A stretch of 64,000 nucleotides of DNA from Pisaster brevispinus (Eukaryota; Echinodermata; Asteroidea; Forcipulatida; Asteriidae). The stretch is taken from the NCBI GenBank assembly GCA_023634235.1, contig JAMKCF010000018.1:7328768-7392767 (forward strand), given 5' to 3'. The translations under genes and the position numbers were made by a program. Of this stretch, positions 22,001 to 30,896 are shown in pieces. The notes beneath the pieces are model-generated. The model was given only the letters and a program-made list of their open reading frames with translations, made no database searches and had not been told where the DNA came from. Numbering within the stretch: the stretch's first letter is position 1; each line of letters begins with the position of its first letter.

Positions 22001-23372
22001 ACAGACACGAGCCATTTCAAACAGGCCATTTTGTGGTGTCAAAAATTTGGTTCTACAAAATGGCTGACCGTGTTTGTTCACGAAGTCAATGGAAAACCAC
22101 ACAATTTCGGGGTTTATTTTTGTGTGTGGATCATTATATTCTACTTTTAAAACATCTTCCCAACCATATTTAATTTCATGATGAACGCTTTTAAACGCCT
22201 TTTATAGGCCAAATTGCCCAATCCAATCCAAGGCAACGTGTCCATTAGCTATGCTGAATCAGCATGAATTCAGCTGAGTATAGGAGTAACTCAGATCAGC
22301 GAATAGCTGCTGTAATGTGAATGCAATCCAAGTAGGTTATCTTTTTTAAATCGCATGACGTAAATTGCTTACACAATGAAGGCAGGTATCCTTACTTGGT
22401 GTATCCCGACATATGCACAAAATAATAAACCTGTAAATATTTGGACTCAATTGGTCATCGAAGTTGCAAGAAAATAATGAAAGGAGTAGAGAAAAAAACC
22501 TTGCTGCATAGAAGTGTGTGCTTTAAGATTCATGCGAAAGGCTTCACGCCCGCCTGGAGCCTTTAATTTCTCAAATTCAAATTATTTTGTCGGTGAAAAA
22601 TTGCCTCTTTCTCTAAATCTGCATTACTTCAAAGGGTGTCGTTTCTACAAAAATGGTTTATAACATATTCAGCTCTCCATTAGTGGTCTTTTATACCCAG
22701 AGTGTTGTTTTTATGTTCATTCATTTTTGGAGTGGTAGCCAAAGGTATGCCCTCCCTGAAATGAAGTGTCTGTTATGAGGATGCAATTTCTCGCAAATAA
22801 AATTACACGACTTCTTAAAATGGCCGTTTTTGTTTGCTATAATAACAATGGAAACCAATAAAGAGGTAGCTAGAAATTCAACTGAAGAATGGTGAAAATT
22901 ATAGTCTTGAGGCCCATACAAAAATGAATGAATCGACTAAAAACGAACCCTGCATGAGTGTCTACACGAAAATGAAACTGAGTGCACAAACTAAAAAGAA
23001 ACCCTAGTTCGGTGGACTTAATCAGGGGGTGAATTTGATTGCGCTTAATATTGGAAAAGAGCTTTAAAAAAAGGCTATGCCGAAAATGACCAGGAAAACC
23101 TTTACTTAAAATAATAATAAGCTCAGTGTAAGAAAATGTTTGAATAATAATTCTTTACTTTACCTGCAAAAGTTTTGCGTCACACAGGCAGCTGAGCACC
23201 TCGTAAGAGACCGGGTCTGCAACGCCCGAATGACATTATACGTCACGGTGTCGTTATGATCGGGTCTTCTGGTGAAGTTGCTTGATCGTAGTTCTGCCGC
23301 TTGCGCTTCGCAGAATATAATAGCGATGGAAACCGCAATTAATAAGTGAGCTACATCCATTCCAGAAAGCAT
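18760..23372 (-). CDS. Secreted PAN/apple-like plus FAMeT-domain protein, four exons
   Basis: Exons 23372-23164, 21907-21795, 20732-20568 and 19031-18760 join in phase into 252 residues. Residues 1-26 form a signal peptide with core LLIAVSIAIIF. Residues ~45-109 are cysteine-rich (C59, C63, C69, C75, C81, C101, C109) and resemble a PAN/apple module, with CVTQNFCRHFRFC and CVLSD. Residues ~113-250 match the farnesoic acid O-methyltransferase (Methyltransf_FA) domain: YQYPFHDF, FGVKTSQDAILSLS, YEIVIGGNGNSKT, then RRFWFRYDRGRFLLG and TIRYFGIGSWGQTNIW. Despite the name, this domain occurs in many secreted invertebrate proteins without proven methyltransferase activity, so an extracellular binding or matrix role is more likely than catalysis. 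NFT and NDT glycosylation sites follow the signal peptide. The poly(A) signal lies just downstream. Confidence 0.82.
19032..20567. other. PAN-FAMeT intron 3: low-complexity and decayed repeats
   Basis: Contains a CAA-rich stretch (about 19199-19310), a GGT/G run near 19840-19874, a C run near 20330-20345, and no exon. Open frames here are by-products of trinucleotide repeats. Confidence 0.6.
20568..20732 (-). CDS. PAN-FAMeT exon 3: first half of FAMeT domain
   Basis: Acceptor TCAATATAG, donor ATAG|GTAAGA, phase 1 at both ends. Encodes YRSYQYPFHDF and FGVKTSQDAILSLSRS, the front strands of the Methyltransf_FA domain. Confidence 0.82.
21005..21292. repeat. CTG/TTG trinucleotide block in PAN-FAMeT intron 2
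   Basis: About 290 bp of CTG, TTG and interruptions. It leaves frames open on both strands (poly-Leu/Ala one way, poly-Ser/Asn/Ala the other), which are not real genes. Confidence 0.9.
21299..21748. mobile_element. TA-flanked MITE (Tc1/mariner-like) in PAN-FAMeT intron 2
   Basis: Terminal inverted repeats GACTGTGCAAGTCTCGCGCG are perfect for about 20 bp and are flanked by TA at 21297-21298 and 21749-21750. At 450 bp it has no transposase frame. Solo ends of the same family lie near 18630-18648 and 30640-30665. Confidence 0.72.
21795..21907 (-). CDS. PAN-FAMeT exon 2: rest of PAN module
   Basis: Acceptor GATTACAG, donor GAAG|GTAATC, phase 2 to phase 1. Reads RHFRFCKDTGNCVLSD then TTPYNHIVDDGCSDFDRE. 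The spacing of CxxxxxC and CVLSD is typical of PAN/apple folds. Confidence 0.8.
23164..23372 (-). CDS. PAN-FAMeT exon 1: signal peptide and start of PAN
   Basis: Opens MLSGMDVAHLL; the second Met at codon 5 is an alternative start. Encodes the signal peptide, two N-glycosylation sequons and the first PAN cysteines, ending TGC AG|GTAAAG in phase 2. Confidence 0.8.
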
Positions 23373-23475
23373 TTCCTACAAAATTATCTCAAAGGGGGTA
23401 GCTCAACCGGTTTACTTTAACGAAGAAAAAACAATTTTGCAAAGTTGTTCAACGTTTCTCTCGGCTAAAGTGTTG

Positions 23476-23482
23476 TGACGTA
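23476..23482. promoter_or_regulatory. TGACGTA half-CRE upstream of PAN-FAMeT
   Basis: A TGACGTA motif lies about 105 bp before the PAN-FAMeT ATG (transcribed leftwards). No TATA box is evident there. A single motif is weak evidence. Confidence 0.2.
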
Positions 23483-23670
23483 TGCGTACCGCGGAATTCT
23501 GTGCTTGCAATCACCATTCTTCGCTTTTTATAGGGGCGGCAAACGTCGATTTTCCACGCAGCTGTCTATGCGAAGAGTGCCTATTTCTGTGTGAAGTACG
23601 CAAGCGCAAGAGCAAAGTTTTGTGTGCCTTTTTCCGAGGACGAACCTGCGATGACCCTATACGCCTTTCT

Positions 23671-23885
23671 TAATCTGTATGCAGTGACTGTCGTCGTTGT
23701 AATCCAAAACGAGGCTATAGGCGCATGGCGATCACAGATTTCGCGGCTGTGATTGGTTAATGAAAAATGGTGAGGTTTGGGTGGGGGGTATTTTGGGGGT
23801 TTTATTTTTCGTTTTTCGTTTTCAGTGGGTCATGTTGCATTTGGACCGGGCGCTTTAGACTATAAAAGCTTTTGTTTTGAAATGA
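23671..23885 (+). repeat. ~210 bp direct repeat, left copy
   Basis: Starts TTAATCTGTATGCAGTGACTG and ends near TATAAAAGC then TTTTGTTTTGAAATGAA. Nearly the same sequence recurs at 27034-27236 in the same direction. A TATAAAAG box lies near the right end of both. Confidence 0.85.
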
Positions 23886-24386
23886 AAAAGAATCAATATA
23901 GGTTATAGTTGGAAAGATAGTCTACAAGTACAAAATAATTCACAGAAAAACCTGAAATTGTGAGGTTTTTTAAATTTCATGACAGAACAACGTCCGCTGT
24001 TTTGGAGTACCAACTTGATTCACAAAGTGGCAAAATAGCGGGCCGTATGATGGTCCGCTGGTTGTGTTTCCTGAGGCAAATTTATGTTTTGTTTTGTTTT
24101 TTAATCACTGTACTACTCACTAACTTCAAAACAGTGTATGTGTTTAGTGCATAAACTGCTCTTTAAAAAGGATGAGTAACTCAACTCCAAACAGCAACAT
24201 TTTGAGACTTTAGAGGCGCCGTGCTCCTTTAAAGTCACTTCACCAAACGACGCTCATACTGGTTGCTTAGAAACTAATTTCTGCGTGTCATTTTACGGTT
24301 TCTGAACAATTTAGATACAGCTTGTTAGTTGACAGGGTTGGTATCATTGAGAACAATGGCTATAACCACGTTCAATAGACCCCTTG

Positions 24387-24525
24387 CATAACGCGAAACG
24401 CGGTCACGTGCACATTTTTTTACGCACAAAAAAGAAGAGCTATCGTCCAATGATCTGCCTCCATTTGGCCTCAGTGGGGGCGCTTTTTGAGAATGTGACG
24501 TCATACTTTGCAAGGGGTCTATAAT
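24387..24525 (+). repeat. CRE-bearing dispersed element, copy 1
   Basis: Includes GAGCTATCGTCCAATGATC, TTTGGCCTCAGTGGGGGCGC and a perfect TGACGTCA at 24496-24503. Matches 28999-29117. Confidence 0.75.
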
Positions 24526-24531
24526 AGGACA

Positions 24532-24712
24532 GGGCCCAATTTCAGAGATGCTGCTTATGCACAAAAAGGAGCTAAGCACAAAAAGAACTATGCTTACCAG
24601 AATAAGGTAACCAGCCAAACTAGCATACCACAAGTACAATTTATGACTAGTATCCTGCTCAAGCGGAAGGGAAAAAAAAGTAATATTTTCTGCTTTTAAG
24701 CAGCTCTATAAA
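24532..24712. mobile_element. GGGCCC-end MITE, second copy
   Basis: The left end is GGGCCCAATTTCAGAGATGC and the right end AAGCAGCTCTATAAAA, mirroring it imperfectly. Internal phrases AAGCACAAAAA and CTTACCAGAATAAGGTAACC match the family at 16285-16540. Confidence 0.55.
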
Positions 24713-25105
24713 AAACAAGTCGTTGATGTTTGTCACGGCTGTTTGACGAAATTCTACACAATTCGACCGTATTAGCGAAGGGGAGACCACAGAAACTGCT
24801 GTCACACTGGCGGTTCTTGTAAGCGGAGTTTCTTTAGGTTATTGTCTTTCTCTTGACTCTGATTAATGTGCTAAGTTTGTATCGTCAAACAGGCACAATA
24901 TTTTCCCCAATATTTCTCCCATCTGCCCCACTATGTGTCACGCTCGCTATTCACTTTTTTTAGCCAACACGTATAGCGTGCAAACGCCGCGTCGTCTAAA
25001 AATCGTACTACTACACTATTCGCAAGTACATCAACCCCAAAAATGGCGCAACCAAGAAGATTATTGGGATGCTAACGTAAGGTGATTTTGGAACAATGAT
25101 CCTGA

Positions 25106-25411
25106 ATAAACAAACAGACACCCCAACAACCCCACCAACAAACACCCCAACACCCCAACAAACATACAAACACCACAACAAACAAACAAACCAACAAACA
25201 TCAAACAAACACCCCAACACCCCAACAAACAAAACAAACATACAAACAAATAAACATACACCCCAACAGACACACAAACAGACCAAACCACAAACAAACA
25301 AATACAAAACAAACACCCCTACACCCCAAGAAAAAACAACACCCCATCAAAAAAAATCAAAAAACAAACAAACAAACAAACACCCCCAACAAACACCCCA
25401 ACAACCCCACT
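25106..25411. repeat. ACAAACACCCCAAC low-complexity tract
   Basis: About 300 bp of interleaved CAAA and ACCCC words with almost no G on the plus strand. Long frames on both strands are by-products. Confidence 0.9.
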
Positions 25412-26035
25412 AATGAATGTCAATTGGAACAAGTTCAAGTCGATTGAGAAAAATTTGAACATCATGAAACTATGAAAACTCTCATTTGCGGGAGTAAATC
25501 ATAGGAATTACACAAAGTGCGGGATGGTTCCACCGGTAGTTACTGGCTCCCCATACGAGCCAAAATGTTTGACCAGCAGGGGGGAGGAGTGTTAGAAACT
25601 TCAGCATAGGCTGCCAGCAAGACGTCTGAAAACCAGATACAAAGAACAGATCGCTCCACTTTATTAGAGGGTAAGATCTTGGCAGGTCTGTTTATGTTCG
25701 TACAATTTTTTTGCACGACGTATGAGTGAAAATATTGGAGGGGGTTCATATTTTGCAACTATTTTCTTTTATCTAAGTGTGTGCTTGTTTGATTTGTTAT
25801 CTGTCTCTCTTTTATACAGTCAGTCACCTCACGTCTATGATTAGGTATAATGCTCTAATTCAACAGGATGCGCACACTGATAGTTGCTTAGCAACGTGAA
25901 CTTGGGAGTAATTTCTGCGCATCATTTCACGGTTACTGAACAATTTAGTTACAACTTTGTAAAGCACATCGTGTAATAATAAAAACAATAATTATAATAG
26001 TAATAATGGGTTCACTAGGATCTGTGTAAAAAATG

Positions 26036-26480
26036 GTGTCCGAGTTGAATGCGAAATGTTCCGGAGAAAGTTGTGGAGACCGACCTGGTCAAGATCCTCT
26101 GGAACTTTAACACAGACTGATCATGTTATAGAACAAAGACGTCCGGATGTTGTAGTCTTAGATAAGACGAAGAAGATGTGTCATCTTATTGACATAGCTG
26201 TGCCGGTGATATAAGGGTCGCTACGAAGGAGACAGAAAAGATCCAAAAGTACCAAGACCTGGCCAGGGAACTTCGTAAGATTTGGCAGGTGAAGGTGAAA
26301 GTAGTCCCTGTGGTGGTTGGAGCACTTGGCACCATTCCGAAAGCACTGGGGAAACATCTAGACGAAATAGGGACAAAATGTGAGGGTAGATCTGTTACAG
26401 AACGCGGCGCTTTTGGGAACAGTGAGGATTCTGAGAAAGACCCTTGAGATCGAAGGCTACTGGACGTAGCCCGACTCGAG
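26036..26480 (+). pseudogene. Non-LTR retrotransposon C-terminal remnant (frameshifted)
   Basis: Translated in pieces it reads TDHVIEQRRPDVVVLDKTKK, CHLIDIAVP, KYQDLARELRKIWQVKVKVV, PVVVGALGTIPKALGKHLDE and LLGTVRILRKTLE. This is the domain after the reverse transcriptase in many invertebrate LINEs. At least three frame breaks are visible: before TDHV, within the AVPGD phrase near 26207, and near 26390. The reverse transcriptase itself is absent. It is a dead 5'-truncated copy. Confidence 0.75.
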
Positions 26481-26564
26481 GAGTAACTCGAGGTCAGGCA
26501 GAACGGCAAAACGGGATCAAATGCCACTATAACATTGTGCTTATAATACATAATAATCATGTGG

Positions 26565-26670
26565 CGATAATTATGTAAAGCACAACAATATTGTTACGTA
26601 AAGCACAACAATATGGCGACAGTTATTACTAGTGTTATGAAGCACAACGATATGGCGACAGTTACTATTT
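26565..26670 (+). repeat. Short tandem repeat after LINE remnant
   Basis: Three to four ~30 bp units built on AAGCACAACAATATGGCGAC and TTATGTAAAGCAC, just beyond the LINE 3' end. Confidence 0.7.
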
Positions 26671-27033
26671 ATTATGTTTTTTTACCAAACCTAGTTTATA
26701 AACCTAGTTTATAGACCTATTTAAGTCCATGTGTTTTCAAAAATGTTTTCGTGTTTACAATCAAATATATCTTGAAATAATAATTTCTTTTTTTTGGTGT
26801 TTTCCCCAGAAAACAATCTGTCGCCATATTACAGCATTTTTTTAAAAATCCCATCATAATATAATAAAAGGGCAGCATTTTATGCATTCCCACGGCTATC
26901 CACTTGACGCATCAAAACCCAAAACCAAGTTTATTTTCCAGAAAGATGATGGCCCTCGATCTTTTGATGGGTCAGTTGTGCAAACTAAACAAGTAATTCT
27001 GATGGATTTGCCTCATCAATATTAGGGCGACAG

Positions 27034-27236
27034 TTAATCTGTATGCAGTGACTGTTGTCGTTGTGATCCAAAACGAGGCTGTAGGCGCAGCGCCAAATGG
27101 TGATCACAGATTTCGCGGCTGTGATTGGTCAATGAAAAATGGTTTTGTTTTTTCTTCTTCGTTTTTCGTTTTCAGTGGGTCATGTTGCCTTTGGACCGGG
27201 TGCTTTAGACTATAAAAGCGTTTGTTTTGAAATGAA
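27034..27236 (+). repeat. ~210 bp direct repeat, right copy
   Basis: Matches 23671-23885 along its length, with small indels. The two copies bracket 3.1 kb that includes a LINE remnant. Confidence 0.85.
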
Positions 27237-28061
27237 TTACAAATTAAGAAAACAAAATGGTGCGTCGAGATCGTACACTACTGGGAACGAGGTTGCCAGA
27301 AACTTCTTCTCTTCACACTCGCTGCGTTTTTACTGCGTGCGTACGCAGCGCGCAGACCATTGATGCGCAGACCCATTTCTCAAAGTCCGCAGTGCGTAAA
27401 CGGGGGGGGGGGGGGCGGAAATTAGGTCGTACCGTTGACCTCAATTGGTTGTCAATATAATAGAGATCCATGGGTCGTGCCCACTAATCGGATGCGTAGT
27501 CGGACAAATATATATTAACATAGTGTCGGAAGCGTACGTATACGCAGCAGTGTCAGTGAATGATGGGAAGAACCTGGGCTCTATTTTACAAAGAGCTAAG
27601 ATTGCTCTTAATTAACTGGGTGTCAATCTTAATCGCTAAGCAAAGTGTGGTGTCACAATATAAATCACTATGGTAATATTGACAAATCATCGTAAAGATG
27701 AATCTTTGTGCTTTGGAAATCTAGCCCTGATTATAGAGAAGATGAAACCTGTTATACGGCTGTTTCCAAATTTGCGAAACACAGTTAGTTTGAAAAAATA
27801 GATGCGCATTAAATTGTTTGCGTTCGCGTGCAGAAACGCATGCGTCAACTTGTGTTCATATAATTCGTGCAGTGCAAGGACCTTTTCATAAATTGATTGA
27901 TTTATCCTTGCACTCCTTTTAATCTTTAACACAGAATTTCCAGATTTCCTTACATGCGAACGCAAACAATTTAATTCGCATCTATTTTGTTTTGTTTTGA
28001 TGAACTCTGAACGTTTAATCAGAATTCCCATTGTCGGGTGCGTGCGCGCGCAGTCGCAGAT

Positions 28062-28270
28062 GAATCGGCCTTATGGGTTCTTTTACGTGCATGGCACAAC
28101 ACACGGGCCGGACCAACGGCTTTATTACATCCCATCCGAAGGACGGAGCAATAATGGTCGTGCCTTGCTTAAAATTAAAGGACACAGTGTCAAGACTGGG
28201 ACTCGAATAACTACTCTGCTGATCAGAAGCAACAGAGCTTGAGTCCGGTGCTCAGTGACCGCTCGCCCAT
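28062..28270 (-). repeat. tRNA-Leu-type SINE
   Basis: On the minus strand: ATGGGCGAGCGG (A box area), GGACTCAAGCTCTG, a decayed B box (TTCGAGTCCCAG), then CTCCGTCCTTCGGATGGGAT and ACGTAAAAGAACCCATA. These match the family at 40980-41338 and 37563-37740. Confidence 0.7.
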
Positions 28271-28998
28271 GACACGCCAATTATGTCAATTGTCAGCGTG
28301 CAGGATTGGTATTTTCAAGAAAAAATATCTGACCCAAGTTCAAACTTCATTTAAATCTAATGATCTCACTGAAAGGTGAATCGTGCATCTAGTGTCCTTC
28401 AGAAATATTTTGTCAAACTGTCAAAAACGAGAATGGAATTAAAGGGGCTGTTTCGTCATGATCACAGCATGCCTCTGTGGCTGTATTTTTGGGCACTACT
28501 TCCATCCACAAGAAGAACGGCATGGGAGAGTGAGACAAAATTTACTATTTTTTGTCGCAATCTTTTCCTGTACAATCCAAAGCTGTTCTTGATTGTTCAT
28601 AGCAACAAATAACAAATTAAGTACTTGGTCATTTACCCTTTTTGAACCACAATCTCCACTTTCACTAGCCCGTGTTCCCATCCCATGTCACCCACTTACC
28701 CAGTTACTGAACGTGCGCGCACGCCGTATCATGGCGCTCGCGGGCGCATGCATTAACTGAGTGATAGGCGCTACCATTTATATATAGAATATAATATAAC
28801 GACGGGAGGGGATTCACGAAAACTTAAAAGACCGACAAAGATAATGTTTTGCATTATTAAAACACAAGTTTAAACGTCTACGCGATCAAGTGCGCGTTCA
28901 AAACTTTTACCTTGTTCACGTGACCAATGGCGGCGCCCGTGCCAGAACGTACGTATACGCGCGTCCGATCTAGGTATTGCTATGGGTGCTACAGGTAC

Positions 28999-29117
28999 GC
29001 TGAGGTCACGCGCACGTTTTTACGCACAAAGAACAGCTATCGTCCAATGATCTGCCTCCTTTTGGCCTCAGTGAGGGCGCTTTTTGAGAGTGTGACGTCA
29101 TATGCCAGGGGGTCTAA
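28999..29117 (+). repeat. CRE-bearing dispersed element, copy 2
   Basis: Same words as 24387-24525, with TGACGTCA at 29093-29100. About 1.8 kb upstream of the SAAL1 start codon. Confidence 0.75.
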
Positions 29118-29404
29118 GTTAAACTGACCACAAAAAAACTAAGTTGTACAAGCACTAATCGGATACCCGGATGCGCAGCATTCGGACAAACTTAGATTTA
29201 ACATTTGTCGCGCATGCGTATACGCAGTGTTATTACACCTTTTATTCTAGGGTGTAATAATTTATTTGGGGGTTGAACTCAACTTTTCTTCCTCCAAAAT
29301 GGTCTGAACCATCTGAAGATAGGAGCCTGCAAACACATAGAAACTAATATTCCAACCCATCAAACCATTGCTGGAAGCAACCACCTGGAAGACATCGATT
29401 TCAG

Positions 29405-29553
29405 ATAGGAGTGGCTATAACAGTGTGATGGGGAGCCGGTCTTCACTGCGTGGAAATGACTGGGTCGATGGCTGGCTGCTGTTAATGGACCGAGCCGAAA
29501 TTAACAGCAGCCAGTCACCAACCAAGGTCATTATCCCCACACTGTTATTGCCA
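29405..29553. repeat. Imperfect hairpin with perfect 15 bp inner stem
   Basis: CTGGCTGCTGTTAAT (29472-29486) pairs with ATTAACAGCAGCCAG (29500-29514) across 13 nt. Outer arms add ATAACAGTGTG against CACACTGTTAT and AATGAC against GTCATT. It may be a small foldback element. Confidence 0.65.
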
Positions 29554-30883
29554 TTAATAAAAAAAAACCTTTTAACAAAGAAAAACGGTAATAATCATCA
29601 GAAATTTTGATTTCTTTTTTCACCGTTAATTTTAGAAATGTTCCACTCATGTTCAAGGGCGATTACTTTAGGCTGTTCGACTTGTGCGTGGCACCTTGTC
29701 TCTTATACATAATAATATCTAGGCTATATGTGAATATTTTGAAGAACCAGACTATGCGCTTTAAAAGTAACATCACTATAAATAGAAACACTTTGGTTGG
29801 TGTTCGGCTTTATGCTTTGCATTGCCTTGGTTTCATACGCGTATCTTAAATTGGTATCCATCTATTTCTGAGATGCTCATGGCGCAGCGACACATCAATA
29901 GAGAGGATTGTTTATGCAGTCCTCATTAGGTGAGTCTTGAGCAAAGTTTTGAACAAAGCCAGTGATGGAGAAAGTTTATAAAAATGATCCAGGAAATTGT
30001 TCCATAATGGAAGGGGGCAGCAGAAGTAAACGATCTTTCACTCGGGCCCAATTGCGTTTTGGGCCATCAGAAGGGGTTTCCCAAGATGTTTATTATTTTG
30101 ATCTCATCATTGACTCGCGGTAGGAAAGATACGCGGTTGGTTTCCTTCGGAGAGATAATATGGTAGTATATTGCCTTTTGATGAGCGACAGACATACACA
30201 AGGATGTTGAAGACGATTCCTGTCCTTAATGGGTAGCCAATGTAGATTTTTTTTTAAAGGAGTGATGTGATGTGCGCTCGGTGTTTGGACCAGTTACAAT
30301 CCTAGCGACGGTATTTTGAAAGCGAGTCGAGTGGTCAATTTGATTATTAGGGAAACCATAGAGAAGAGAGTTGCCCAGGCTTATAAGATTTGTATTTTAT
30401 TTGTTTTCTTCATGTTATGTAGTAATTCCTACAGGGGCATCATTGATGAATGGAACTTTGTTTTTTAGTCAAAGATCAACCCCAGAGTAGGGCCAACTGG
30501 AATTTGAAATTTTAGACCAAGTTTATGGGCGGAATGCACAAACAGACTGTTTTAACAGCAAAACTGACGGCTGGTAGACTAATTTTGAGATGTGCTTCGG
30601 CAATATCCAGCAACATGTATTTCATCGAGCTGTGTACATTAGACCGTGCAAGTCTCGCACGTATTCGAACACTGAGGCCCGTTAAACGCGTGAGAATTGC
30701 ACGGTGGGGGGGGGGGGGCGCTCACACAATAGCCTCTTGGTGGCGCTCTGTGTTATTTTATTTATCTTTTTTTCATAAACACGAAACACGGCAAGATTAT
30801 TTACTTTCTTCACATGTACTGCAGTGACTTTCTGTCGTCTTTGGTAGGAAATTTGTCAGCTTTATGGACATACGTCTCACAAA

Positions 30884-30896
30884 ATGTCAACCCAAG
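30884..30896 (+). CDS. SAAL1: SAAL1 coding exon 1
   Basis: ATG TCA ACC CAA G, then GTAAAT. Only four codons plus one base. Joining to exon 2 restores a GAT codon and the DRNPSPP start. Context AAAATGT is an acceptable start. Confidence 0.7.

Larger units (their letters stand above)
27237..30883. other. SAAL1 upstream region: no protein-coding exon seen
   Basis: Besides the listed repeats it holds a sequence at 29880-30400 with phrases such as AATGGGTAGCCAATGTAG that resembles a dispersed LINE or SINE tail, a poly-G run near 30707-30718, and one end of the TA-flanked MITE family near 30640, about 240 bp before the SAAL1 ATG. Confidence 0.4.

Noticed and set aside
25011..25413. Overlapping frames rich in Cys/Val/Phe or Thr/Asn/Gln
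   Set aside because: Low-complexity ACCCC/CAAA tract.
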